Below are positions 1 through 7,307 of a stretch of 35,377 nt of DNA, piece by piece; position 1 is the first letter of the stretch, and every line of letters begins with the position of its first letter. The notes under the pieces were generated by a model that searched no databases, was not told the DNA's origin, and saw only the letters and a list, made by a program, of their open reading frames with translations. Made by a program: the position numbers and the translations under genes. The DNA is from an uncultured Romboutsia sp. (GTDB taxonomy: Bacteria; Bacillota; Clostridia; Peptostreptococcales; Peptostreptococcaceae), in the NCBI GenBank assembly GCA_937907205.1, contig CALESE010000153.1, forward strand, positions 1 through 35,377, read 5' to 3'.

Positions 1-58
1 TCCACATTTAGGACAAGTCCATTCTCTAAGTCCTAAGTTCTTTACTAATGGATTTAAT
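1..58 (-). pseudogene. TnpB C-terminal fragment, truncated at its 5' side and cut by the window edge
   Basis: Read on the minus strand this stretch encodes NPLVKNLGLREWTCPKCG, the zinc-finger part of IS200/IS605-family TnpB (compare EVKNLIIREWICPYC in the intact TnpB at 13789-14898). The C-terminus lies outside the window. To the right of about base 58 the reading no longer resembles TnpB, so the 5' part of the gene is missing here. The sequence differs enough from the intact copy to come from another element. Probably a decayed insertion sequence, possibly with its 3' end surviving outside the window. Confidence 0.6.
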
Positions 59-154
59 ATAACAGTTTTCAGAATAAAGATTATACATACAAATAAAGAA
101 GGAGAAGAAAGACTACATAAAAACTTTTTAAAAGAAAAAGGATTATTTGATTAG
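59..154 (+). pseudogene. Unrecognised C-terminal coding remnant
   Basis: A plus-strand reading without its own start runs from the TnpB breakpoint to a TAG at 152-154. It ends in a charged tail, TNKEGEERLHKNFLKEKG followed by LFD. The charge pattern looks like real protein, but I do not recognise a family. It may be the last part of a gene interrupted by the truncated TnpB element. It is short, so chance cannot be excluded. Confidence 0.25.
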
Positions 155-373
155 TATTTCTTTTTTATTAATAATTAAAAATATATACAGAGTAAATTCG
201 ATTTTAAGGGGCTTTAAATTTTATTTTAATGTATTTATACCTTGCTATTTAAGTATATATTTTTAAATACATAAAAAAAAGAAGGTAGCCTTTAGTAGCT
301 ACCTTGTACGGTTTAGACCGAAAACGCATATAGTATATAATAAATATAATTTTTATTATAATATTTATGGTTA
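155..373. other. Non-coding stretch left of the ardC-like gene
   Basis: No gene is visible. It contains the terminator at 272-305 and, at 197-209, the 13-mer TTCGATTTTAAGG, which recurs at 7213-7225 downstream of topB. Otherwise very AT-rich. Confidence 0.5.
272..305 (-). terminator. Rho-independent terminator after the ardC-like gene
   Basis: On the minus strand AAGGTAGC pairs with GCTACCTT around an 8-nt loop and is followed by a run of T. It lies about 70 bases past the stop of the leftward gene at 374-2161, so it closes the leftward transfer region. Confidence 0.75.
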
Positions 374-2161
374 TTATATAGATAAAGACTTGTCTTTTAT
401 AACATCTTTATTATTATTTATTTTCAAAGTATCGAAAAGATACTTTTTATTATCATCAGATATATTTATACAATTTTCTTCCTCGATGAATTTATATATA
501 TGCTCCCTTAAATTACGATCAGAACCATCTCCAATATATATTTTACCAGTATAAAATCTATCAGTACATTCTTTGTTATAATGCAATTCAAATGAAGTTT
601 TATAATAATCTACATTATAATTTTTGTCGGATTCTTTTCTAGCAAAATGTAAATCTGTTAAAATTTCAATTAATTCATTTGCATCTTCAAATTCATATAT
701 TGAGTTTTTTTCTATACGATTATCCTCTGACAATAAAAATTTAGTATATATTTTTTTTTCAGGCTCAATTACATCTGCAACATTTATATCTTGTGTACTT
801 GATTTTTTATTTTTCATATTTTTTTCAATATATATATCGTTAAATAGACTATTTTCAATAATAGAAATAAATTCACTAGAAGTATCTTTTATTTCATTAA
901 GTAGTTTTTTCTTTTCTTTAATATCAGTATTTTTAGAGTAATGGTTTAAGTATTGTAAAGAGTAATCACTTGTATCTATACCAAAATATGAACATATAGA
1001 ATAAGCAACCATTTCAGCTTGAAACTCTCTTTCAGATTTTGAATATTTATGTATAGTAGTAGCCGTATGTAGTTTTGCATGGGCTAATTCATGTAATAGT
1101 GTTTTTACATTTTGTACTTGGCTATTACGAGGGTTTAGAGCGACTTCCTTTGTCAAAGTATAACTAACACCCTTTGCAGTACCCAATTCCTCCTTAGGAT
1201 GGATTATATTAACTCCTATAGTGTTTGCTACATTCTCCATAGCTTTATACATTTTGTCATAATCCGATATTTCACCATCAATCCATTTATTTGGGAATAA
1301 TTTAGGTAAATCTTCGGCAGTTGCATTAGTTTGGCTAACATCAAAAACATATCCCTTCTTATAAGACATAGTTGTTGGAGCATCTTTTAATATTCCTTTT
1401 TTTAATTTTTCTTTTTCCTCTTTAGTAGCAAAATAAACTCTTTTAATATTTCCTTCTTCATCATAGAAATTTTTGATAGGTGTAGGAGTTAAAATTTGAA
1501 TCCCTTTTTCACCTTTATTTACTGTAAATCCATTATCTTTCCAAAATTTAAATGAGCCAATAGCGATTGCTCCAGGAAATTGTTCTTCTATTTTTGAACA
1601 GTTACCAATAGAATAATTATGAAATTTAGATATAAACTTTAGTAACTCTTTCATATCTTTTTCACTTTCAAAATAACTATTTAACTTATCATTTGTAGCT
1701 TTTATTATATCATTTACTGTTTTCCTAGTATTTTCCTTTTGATATTCTTTTTTAGTTCTTTCTATTTGCTTAGAATAGTTATTATTTATAGTTTCTTTAG
1801 CATTTGAAAAAGAATCAATATTATCAACCTCGAATATTTCAATATCAAAAGTTTCTGATATATTTTTAAGAAAATGTAATTGTTTTTCTTTAAAGTTATT
1901 AGAAAAAGTTACTCCAAAATCCTTTAAAATTTCATTATTAAAATTATCAGTTACAATTTGCATAGCACAAATTGTTCTAGTAAATTTCTCATCATTGCTA
2001 TAAAACATTAAAGTTTGTAATACATCCATTTTTTCATTAAGCACTTCTAATTTTTTATCTAATTCTAAAAAAGATAAGTCATTTTTGCATAAAAAATTAA
2101 CTGTAGATACAACATCATTTACAGTTTCATTTATTCGTTTAGTATTTAGTTTTATACTCAT
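374..2161 (-). CDS. ArdC/LtrC-like ssDNA-binding and zincin metallopeptidase protein
   Basis: 595 residues. The central part (about 160-290) has the pattern of the ArdC N-terminal ssDNA-binding domain, including SIGNCSKIEEQFPGA and VNKGEKGIQILTPTP. A zinc-protease motif HELAH follows at residues 357-361, with a downstream EFQAEMVAYSICSYFG helix that could supply the third ligand. Proteins of this type (ArdC, LtrC) are common on conjugative plasmids; ArdC protects incoming DNA from restriction. The first 150 residues are helical, charged and unassigned. A C-terminal extension of about 150 residues after residue 440 is also unassigned. ATG start with GGAGA just upstream. The 5' end of this gene (the ATGAGTATAAAA start region) is partly duplicated at 2596-2609 by the adjoining tandem duplication. 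The antirestriction role is inferred from the family. Confidence 0.8.
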   Translation of the reverse strand: MSIKLNTKRINETVNDVVSTVNFLCKNDLSFLELDKKLEVLNEKMDVLQTLMFYSNDEKFTRTICAMQIVTDNFNNEILKDFGVTFSNNFKEKQLHFLKNISETFDIEIFEVDNIDSFSNAKETINNNYSKQIERTKKEYQKENTRKTVNDIIKATNDKLNSYFESEKDMKELLKFISKFHNYSIGNCSKIEEQFPGAIAIGSFKFWKDNGFTVNKGEKGIQILTPTPIKNFYDEEGNIKRVYFATKEEKEKLKKGILKDAPTTMSYKKGYVFDVSQTNATAEDLPKLFPNKWIDGEISDYDKMYKAMENVANTIGVNIIHPKEELGTAKGVSYTLTKEVALNPRNSQVQNVKTLLHELAHAKLHTATTIHKYSKSEREFQAEMVAYSICSYFGIDTSDYSLQYLNHYSKNTDIKEKKKLLNEIKDTSSEFISIIENSLFNDIYIEKNMKNKKSSTQDINVADVIEPEKKIYTKFLLSEDNRIEKNSIYEFEDANELIEILTDLHFARKESDKNYNVDYYKTSFELHYNKECTDRFYTGKIYIGDGSDRNLREHIYKFIEEENCINISDDNKKYLFDTLKINNNKDVIKDKSLSI

Positions 2162-2193
2162 AGAATCTTCTCCAATCTAAATTTTTTCAAATT

Positions 2194-2230
2194 AAAAAGA
2201 GATATAGAAATTAATCTATATCTCAAAAAA
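2194..2230 (-). terminator. Terminator of toxin 1 mRNA
   Basis: GAGATATAG (2199-2207) pairs with CTATATCTC (2216-2224). T-runs flank it on both strands, so it can stop the leftward toxin transcript and may be bidirectional. An almost identical hairpin ends the second module (2648-2673). Confidence 0.7.
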
Positions 2231-2256
2231 TAAGTTTAAAACTCAATGGATTATGT

Positions 2257-2403
2257 TATAATATAAATATAAAAGGAGCTGAAATCTATTTGCACTAGAA
2301 TGATGTTCCCATTAAAAAGATATTTAATAAGGGATTATTTTTTACGAAACTTGATTTTTATATCAAGTTCAAAGCCATTCTTTTGCACAGAGTGGCTTTT
2401 TAA
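2257..2403 (+). ncRNA. Type I antitoxin RNA 1 (promoter to terminator)
   Basis: TATAAT at 2257-2262 should start an RNA near 2269. It would run convergently against the toxin mRNA and end at a terminator inside the toxin reading frame: AAAGCCATTC at 2371 pairs with GAGTGGCTTT, then T5. Predicted length is about 135 nt. The same promoter (TTATGTTATAATATAA), 5' segment and internal terminator recur at 2706-2873 and 32552-32660, and in diverged form at 13366-13519. Role inferred from this arrangement. Confidence 0.7.
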
Positions 2404-2484
2404 TTTGTCATATATGTAATTAGTCAATATACCTAAACATATTGTGCTAATAGCACCTATGACAATATTTTTCATTTGTTCCAT
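2335..2484 (-). CDS. Small hydrophobic type I toxin 1 (49 aa)
   Basis: Begins MEQMKNIVIGAISTICLG: one hydrophobic membrane helix (about residues 5-24), then TNYIYDKLKSHS and a basic tail ending IKIKFRKK. This is the layout of clostridial type I toxins, which damage the membrane. It shares GxLTNYI-DKLKSHS and the FEL-IK tail with toxin 2. Strong SD (GGAGGTGAG). The leader hides the SD: CCTACTTC can pair with GAAGGAGG. The toxin promoter has TATAAT on the minus strand at 2572-2567. The antitoxin RNA 1 terminator lies within this coding sequence. Confidence 0.8.
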   Translation of the reverse strand: MEQMKNIVIGAISTICLGILTNYIYDKLKSHSVQKNGFELDIKIKFRKK

Positions 2485-2566
2485 ACTTCTCACCTCCTTC
2501 CTGTAAAGAAGTAGGCTTTATATTTAGTATGGAAACACCACTCTATAGATTTCAATTCCTGTATTT

Positions 2567-2572
2567 ATTATA
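2567..2572 (-). promoter_or_regulatory. -10 box of toxin 1 promoter
   Basis: TATAAT on the minus strand. The mRNA would begin near 2558, close to the leader segment that is repeated at the antitoxin RNA 5' end. The second module has the same box at 3046-3041. Confidence 0.55.
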
Positions 2573-2705
2573 TCATATTCATATTGATAATACTATTTTT
2601 TATACTCATAGAATCTTCTCCAATCTTTATATTTTTTAAATTAAAAAGAGATATAGAAATTAATCTATATCTCAAAAAATAAGTTTAAAACTCAATGGAT
2701 TATGT

Positions 2706-2873
2706 TATAATATAAGTATAAAAGAAACTGAAATCTATTTGGTCGTAGAGTGATGTTTCTAACAATTATAATTTATTAGAATTTTCTCTTCTTAATGTTT
2801 AAATTAAATTTATTCAATTTAATATTAAGTTCAAAGCTACTCTTAGTTTTCGACGACGCGGAGTGGCTTTTTA
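2706..2873 (+). ncRNA. Type I antitoxin RNA 2 (promoter to terminator)
   Basis: TATAAT at 2706-2711, predicted start near 2718. The terminator AAAGCTACTC (2833-2842) pairs with GAGTGGCTTT (2861-2870) and is followed by T; it sits inside the toxin 2 coding region. Length about 155 nt. The first bases (GAAACTGAAATCTAT) are the same as the 5' leader of the toxin 2 mRNA, which means the toxin mRNA carries both this sequence and its complement. Confidence 0.72.
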
Positions 2874-2958
2874 ATTTGTCAGATATGTAATTAGTCAATA
2901 GACCCAGACATATTGTGCCAATAGCACTTATTACACAGACAATTATCTTTAGCTCCAT
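2776..2958 (-). CDS. Small hydrophobic type I toxin 2 (60 aa)
   Basis: Begins MELKIIVCVISAIGTICLG: one membrane helix (about residues 3-24), then TNYISDKLKSHS, then a lysine-rich tail (LNIKKRKF). Strong SD GGAGGTGAG, with a leader segment CTTACTTACTTC able to pair with GAAGGAGGTGAG (one mismatch plus G-U pairs). Leaderward promoter TATAAT at 3046-3041; terminator hairpin 2648-2673. Paralogue of the genes at 2335-2484 and 13275-13460. Type I toxin assignment rests on protein layout plus the overlapping convergent RNA. Confidence 0.82.
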   Translation of the reverse strand: MELKIIVCVISAIGTICLGLLTNYISDKLKSHSASSKTKSSFELNIKLNKFNLNIKKRKF

Positions 2959-3096
2959 ACTTTCTCACCTCCTTCCTGTAAAGAAGTAAGTAAGTTTTAT
3001 TGTATGAAACACCACTCTATAGATTTCAGTTTCTATATTTATTATATCATATACAGGTTCATACTACTACGTTTTATAATAATAACATATATTATT

Positions 3097-3309
3097 TTAT
3101 ATTATAGTTTTCTTTTCTTTATCATAGAAAACATATAAAGTTTCACCATCTTCACATAAGTTTTTATATACTTCTATCATTTCTTCATTTGCATCAATTA
3201 CAATACTTTCATGTGTGAAAATATCCTTAATTATTATACACTCTTCTCCAAAATCATAAATATAGGCTTTGTTCTTTTCACTTGTTATAAAACATTCTTC
3301 ACTCTTCAT
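3097..3309 (-). CDS. Hypothetical 70-aa acidic protein
   Basis: No recognised family. The sequence alternates short predicted strands (AYIYDFGEECIIIKDIF, SIVIDANEEMIEVY, ETLYVFYDKEKKTII), suggesting a small beta-rich domain without membrane segments. AAAAGGAGT precedes the ATG. It lies between the TA duplication and the relaxase gene, on the same strand as both, with a 90-bp AT-rich gap before the relaxase stop. It may belong to the mobilisation transcript; function unknown. Confidence 0.6.
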   Translation of the reverse strand: MKSEECFITSEKNKAYIYDFGEECIIIKDIFTHESIVIDANEEMIEVYKNLCEDGETLYVFYDKEKKTII

Positions 3310-3400
3310 TTTTTTACTCCTTTTAAATTATATTTTTTATACTATAGATAATATTATATCATTATTTTTATTAATAAATTTAAATACAAAATTTAAACTT

Positions 3401-4540
3401 TTATAATTCAATACCATTATCTATTTTTCTTTGAAGTTGTTCATAATAACTCATATTTTTATAACTATCTAAGTCATTAGACATTGCTTTTTTTATTTTA
3501 TTTAAATCTGATTTTGAAAAGTTTATTTTTAAATTAAATCCTTTACTTTTATTATTTTCATACTTTTTTAGTTCTTCTTCTCTAACATAATCTTTTATTT
3601 CTTTTAAGATTGTGTTTCCCATTCTTTTATATAATTCATCTATTTTATTTTGTTTATAGTCTTTATATTTTTTCCTAGAACCGACACCATAAATTTCTTT
3701 AAATATTTCTTCTTGCTTGTCTAAGTTTTTTATAAATGTATCAAATTCATCTTTCTTATAAGTATTAATATAATGCTTCGTCATTTGATCAATATACATA
3801 TTTGATTTACTCATAGTATTATATTCATAGTGCCAATGTCTTTTATCTTTAGGCAAATTCTTAACTGCTTTTAATAATAATTTTTTCATTTTTTTATCAT
3901 TAAATGATGAAAAATCTTTTTTAGGTTTAATTATATCTTCTCTTATATTTTTATTTATTTCTTTATATAATTCTTTATCATTAAGTAATTCATTTGCAAA
4001 TATACTTTTCATATTATCTAAAGTTTTTTGAGTTCTTTTTCCTCTTTTAGTTGTAGGATTTGGTTCACAGATAGCAACATGAATATGAATGTTATCTGTA
4101 TTATAATGTATAGCACCATTCCATATGCAACTATCTTTTAATCCATCTTTTTCTAAAATATAGTTAGTTGATTTTCTTACTGCTCTCTTAATTTTTTCCT
4201 CATCTAACTCTTTAGTTATAGGGTTGTATAGTCCTTGTTTTATCAACCAATGATTATCAAAACTATATACATCTTGCCACATTATACTTTTATTTTCTTG
4301 TGCTTTAGCAAATAGCTTTTTTGAATTTTCTTTATCTTTTTCATTCATAAAGTCAACGTCATTGTTAAATAGTCCTGTAGTTTTAGTTGGATTTCCCATA
4401 TAGTCATTGTATAAAGAATATCTATTATAAGCATTATTTCTTATTGCTTCTTTTCTATCAATATAATCTATATATGAGTTGAACTCTTTGGCTGAACACT
4501 CAATAAATTTAGAGGAAACAATAATACCTGGAGTAGCCAT
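3401..4540 (-). CDS. MobL/MobP2-type conjugative relaxase
   Basis: 379 residues. The N-terminus PGIIVSSKFIECSAKEF followed by YIDYIDRKEA matches the start of MobL (MobP2) relaxases of Firmicutes plasmids. The metal-binding histidine motif is NIHIHVAI (about residues 152-159), preceded by WNGAIHYNTD. Relaxases nick oriT, become covalently bound to the 5' end and pilot the strand. The C-terminal third is lysine-rich with no recognised domain. The start overlaps the stop of the upstream RHH gene by one base (TAATG), indicating translational coupling. Its usual substrate site would be upstream of this mob operon, where the hairpins at 5600-5848 lie. Confidence 0.85.
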   Translation of the reverse strand: MATPGIIVSSKFIECSAKEFNSYIDYIDRKEAIRNNAYNRYSLYNDYMGNPTKTTGLFNNDVDFMNEKDKENSKKLFAKAQENKSIMWQDVYSFDNHWLIKQGLYNPITKELDEEKIKRAVRKSTNYILEKDGLKDSCIWNGAIHYNTDNIHIHVAICEPNPTTKRGKRTQKTLDNMKSIFANELLNDKELYKEINKNIREDIIKPKKDFSSFNDKKMKKLLLKAVKNLPKDKRHWHYEYNTMSKSNMYIDQMTKHYINTYKKDEFDTFIKNLDKQEEIFKEIYGVGSRKKYKDYKQNKIDELYKRMGNTILKEIKDYVREEELKKYENNKSKGFNLKINFSKSDLNKIKKAMSNDLDSYKNMSYYEQLQRKIDNGIEL

Positions 4541-4944
4541 TAATCTGCCCTATTATTTTTTATATATGCTTGTTTTAATATTCTTTCTTTTACATTTGCC
4601 TTAGAATTAGTCAATGCTCCATGAGGTTTAGATTTGCTATCAGGTATTAAACTAGGAAGTTGGTTATGTACATAAAGACCATTCATTAATTCTGTTATAA
4701 CTTGAACTTCTTCATTAGTTTTATTTGAACTATGCTTTAAACTATTTAATTGAGGTTTGAGTATATCTGCTATCTTTTCAGCCATAAATTCATATAAATT
4801 TTTAACAGTTACATCATGTGCATTTTTATGTTCATCTAATATTATATTTAATGCTTCATTTCTTGACCTACATTTCTTTTCTTTCTTAATTTTATCAATA
4901 TATTCAATATAATCGTTATCTAAATATAAACTTATCCTTTTCAT
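4540..4944 (-). CDS. Ribbon-helix-helix relaxosome accessory protein
   Basis: 134 residues. The N-terminus KRISLYLDNDYIEYIDKI, then RNEALNIILDEH, is a CopG/Arc-type ribbon-helix-helix (residues about 2-36). The remainder is a helical, partly basic tail with no recognised domain. Small RHH proteins encoded next to relaxases typically bind oriT and help load the relaxase; that role is inferred from position. The gene follows 15 bases after the tandem-RHH gene and is coupled to the relaxase by a one-base stop/start overlap. Confidence 0.72.
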   Translation of the reverse strand: MKRISLYLDNDYIEYIDKIKKEKKCRSRNEALNIILDEHKNAHDVTVKNLYEFMAEKIADILKPQLNSLKHSSNKTNEEVQVITELMNGLYVHNQLPSLIPDSKSKPHGALTNSKANVKERILKQAYIKNNRAD

Positions 4945-4959
4945 ATTTTAATACCTTTC

Positions 4960-5559
4960 TTAATCTATAAATTGTGATATATCTACTATATTTTCATCAT
5001 AAAATATTTTAAAAATCCTATTATTAAAATCTAAAATACCAAGTGATTTTTCTAACATATATTTATACTTTTCATCAACTAATTTTAATGAATTTGAATA
5101 AGTAAGTTGCCTTAAATATATATTTAAAAATTCATTTCTTGATAAATTTCTAGCATTTGAAATAGAATCAACTTTATTTAAAACATAAATTGGAACATCT
5201 CTAATAAGCAAATCTTTTGTATCAAATTTATTTATATCTTTATGATTAACATAAGATAATTTATTTTCTAAAATTGATTTTTTATGAGGATAATCTACAA
5301 CTAAATTGTAGGCATCCTCACCATCAATTATATATTCATCCATAAATGCTCCAAGCATTTTTGTATTTAAAGTTATTGCTTCAACTAATGAATTACATAA
5401 ATCTTTATACTCTTTTTCTTTGTCATCTATTTCATTTTTAAAAGCAATTTTTTCTAATTCTTCTCTTAAAAATTCTTCTCTACTTAATCCTTTTTCTTTT
5501 GCTTTTTGATTTAATTTATTTGAAGTATTTGAGTTTATATCTCTAATTAAAATATTCAT
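4960..5559 (-). CDS. Tandem ribbon-helix-helix DNA-binding protein
   Basis: 199 residues with two RHH-like modules. The first is at residues 1-37 (NILIRDINSNTSNKLNQ ... LSREEFLREEL). The second is at about 114-152 (LLIRDVPIYVLNKVDSI ... LSRNEFLNIYL). The shared pattern is LIRD(I/V)... followed by LSR-EFL. RHH proteins normally dimerise to form one DNA-binding unit; two in one chain could form it internally or bridge two sites. First gene of the mob operon, next to the putative oriT, so a relaxosome or autoregulatory role is likely (inference). Confidence 0.7.
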   Translation of the reverse strand: MNILIRDINSNTSNKLNQKAKEKGLSREEFLREELEKIAFKNEIDDKEKEYKDLCNSLVEAITLNTKMLGAFMDEYIIDGEDAYNLVVDYPHKKSILENKLSYVNHKDINKFDTKDLLIRDVPIYVLNKVDSISNARNLSRNEFLNIYLRQLTYSNSLKLVDEKYKYMLEKSLGILDFNNRIFKIFYDENIVDISQFID

Positions 5560-5599
5560 TTTTATAATTCCTTTCTATTAAATTTAGATTTTAATATAA

Positions 5600-5848
5600 T
5601 TTTTTTGTCGCCTTCTTATACAGAAAGCTCTGAGCATTTTTATTTCAATCCTTCAATAAAAATAATTTAAAATTGAAGTTTTTTTATTTTCGTGCCTCAA
5701 TAAAAAAAGAGCATAAGGAGTTTTTGATATCATCATAGATGATATGCTAGGCAAAGCCTAGCAATACTCTTATTTCTCTATAAAAAATAGTGCTATCATA
5801 AAAATCTTAAAAAACACCAAAAAAACACCAAAATAAAATTGATATTTT
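5600..5848. other. Putative origin of transfer (oriT) with back-to-back hairpins
   Basis: Non-coding region just upstream of the RHH-RHH-relaxase operon. It holds four inverted repeats. CTTCAAT (5651) pairs with ATTGAAG (5672). TTTTTTTATT pairs with AATAAAAAAA around TTCGTGCCTC (about 5679-5708). ATATCATC-ATA-GATGATAT occupies 5727-5745. GCTAGGC-AAA-GCCTAGC occupies 5746-5762 and directly abuts the previous hairpin. An outer pair AAGAG / CTCTT may enclose the last two. A short direct repeat AAAAACACC lies at about 5812-5830. Position and hairpin density fit an oriT; no nick sequence is recognised. Confidence 0.5.
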
Positions 5849-6718
5849 TTAAATATTTTTCTTAGATTTTTCAGAGAAAATTTTAATTTTTTCTTTTAAT
5901 TCTTTTACTAATTTTGAATTATCTTCGATAAATTTTTTAGAGTTACTTATAACATTTTCTAGCTTATTTATGTTACTATCTGTTAAGTTTTGTTCACTTT
6001 CAGTTTGATATTTTTTATCGCCTTCTAGTTCAGAAATTTTAATTTTTGCATCATTTATTTTTTCATTTTCTGAATTTATTTTTTTATTTATTTCATCAAT
6101 TTGTGTGTTAAGATTTTTAATTTCTAAGCTCATTATTTCATCAAAATATTTATTACTAGACTTCTCATTCATTAAAGAATTTATCTTTATATCATTAATA
6201 TCAGAATAAATTCTTATTATAGAAATCAAAGTATCATTTGTATTTAAAGTTGTATCTAAATCATTTTCATAAGATAAATTATTATTCTCTTTATATCCTA
6301 AAGATAAAGAAAGCACCTTCCATTTTTTAGGGACTTTTGCAAAGATAACATAATAATCTTTATCAATTTTTTTGTATCTAGTTTGAATTAATTCTTTTGG
6401 ATTATTTTGTTCTCTAAGTTGAAAATCCAACTCTTTTCCATCAAAATTTGTTTGGTCATTTACATAAATTATGAACTCAACTTCTTTAGAGAAATTGTTA
6501 TATTTTCGACTTAATATCTTAGCACTAAGATTATTTGATTTTTGAATTTCATTTAAATTTGTACTTCTAATTTCAATATTTTTATTAAATAATTTGTTTG
6601 AATTAGTAAAAAATAGAAATCCAATAATCGAAATAAATGCTATAGAATAATAAAAAAATGAAGTATTATTTTTTAATTTATCTAATAAATTTTCTATTAA
6701 TCTTTTTAATTTTTGCAT
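5849..6718 (-). CDS. Membrane-anchored coiled-coil protein, unknown function
   Basis: 289 residues. A basic N-terminus is followed by one membrane segment (about residues 23-40, FYYSIAFISIIGFLFF). A beta-rich extracellular middle (about 50-180) then leads to a long heptad-like coiled coil (about 195-285, MSLEIKNLNTQIDEINKKI onward). The topology suggests a cell-surface protein with an exposed coiled coil, possibly a mating-contact or spacer protein. No family recognised. It follows the SSB gene by 26 bases and is probably co-transcribed with it. Confidence 0.65.
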   Translation of the reverse strand: MQKLKRLIENLLDKLKNNTSFFYYSIAFISIIGFLFFTNSNKLFNKNIEIRSTNLNEIQKSNNLSAKILSRKYNNFSKEVEFIIYVNDQTNFDGKELDFQLREQNNPKELIQTRYKKIDKDYYVIFAKVPKKWKVLSLSLGYKENNNLSYENDLDTTLNTNDTLISIIRIYSDINDIKINSLMNEKSSNKYFDEIMSLEIKNLNTQIDEINKKINSENEKINDAKIKISELEGDKKYQTESEQNLTDSNINKLENVISNSKKFIEDNSKLVKELKEKIKIFSEKSKKNI

Positions 6719-6744
6719 TATAAAAAATCACTCCTTAAAACAAT

Positions 6745-7134
6745 CTAAAAAGGTATTTCCCCTTCAACTAAACTCATATCACAAGGTATAAAACCTAAAC
6801 CATCTTCAGTATAGTTTTTAGGGTAATCTAAAAACTCAATTCTATCTGCAATAACTTTTTGAACCTTTTTAGTTTTATTGTTATCATCTTTCCAAATATC
6901 AGATTTTAGTCTACCAATAACATTAATTAAACGACCTTTTTCTAAATTATTTACAACAGTTTCAGCTAAATTTTTGAAGCAATATATAGTTATAAATTCT
7001 TTATTATTTTCTTTATCTTTTGAATAAATATTAGTAATAGCAATATCAAATTCAGCTATAGGAATACCACTTCCTGCGATATATTTTAGTTTTGGTTCTT
7101 TAGATAATCTACCTGTTAAAAGTACAAGATTCAT
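6745..7134 (-). CDS. ssb: Single-stranded DNA-binding protein
   Basis: 129 residues with the OB-fold order of bacterial SSB: MNLVLLTGRLSKEPKLKY, FDIAITN, FITIYCF, GRLINVIGRL, and the acidic C-terminal tip ending GEIPF, which docks partner proteins. The C-terminal linker is very short compared with chromosomal SSB, as usual for plasmid copies. It coats the transferred or replicating single strand and sits between topB and the membrane coiled-coil gene, after a terminator, so it may have its own promoter. Confidence 0.9.
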   Translation of the reverse strand: MNLVLLTGRLSKEPKLKYIAGSGIPIAEFDIAITNIYSKDKENNKEFITIYCFKNLAETVVNNLEKGRLINVIGRLKSDIWKDDNNKTKKVQKVIADRIEFLDYPKNYTEDGLGFIPCDMSLVEGEIPF

Positions 7135-7170
7135 ATTTTTTTCCTTTCAAAATTTATTTTTATTTGTATA

Positions 7171-7202
7171 AAAAAGAACTACAAAAAGTAGTTCTTTTTT
7201 TG
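7171..7202 (-). terminator. Terminator between topB and ssb
   Basis: AAAGAACTAC and GTAGTTCTTT pair around a 5-A loop, with T-runs on either strand. It would stop leftward topB transcription before ssb. The 13-mer TTCGATTTTAAGG (also at 197-209) lies just beside it at 7213-7225. Confidence 0.8.
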
Positions 7203-7307
7203 ACCTCTTATTTTCGATTTTAAGGCGTTTTATTTTTAATTTGGATATATATATCATTTAATTTTTTATAAAAATACAGTTAATACTTTTGTATTAAATA
7301 TATTAAT

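Larger units (their letters stand above)
2147..3060. repeat. Tandem segmental duplication of a toxin-antitoxin unit (about 449-bp period)
   Basis: Bases 2150-2595 and 2598-3060 are diverged copies. Landmarks shift by 448-449 bp: ardC start region 2161 to 2609, terminator hairpin 2199 to 2648, antitoxin -10 box 2257 to 2706. The first 120 bp are nearly identical, while the toxin coding parts have diverged and differ in length (49 and 60 codons). The duplicate carries a dead copy of the ardC start, so the unit was copied together with the ardC 5' end. Confidence 0.85.

Noticed and set aside
5606..6035. Similar TCGCCTTCT...CAGAA segments at about 5608 and 6018
   Set aside because: One lies in coding sequence, the match is short and broken; treated as chance.
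197..7225. 13-mer TTCGATTTTAAGG at 197-209 and 7213-7225
   Set aside because: Identical and both downstream of leftward genes near terminators, but too short and AT-rich to assign a role.
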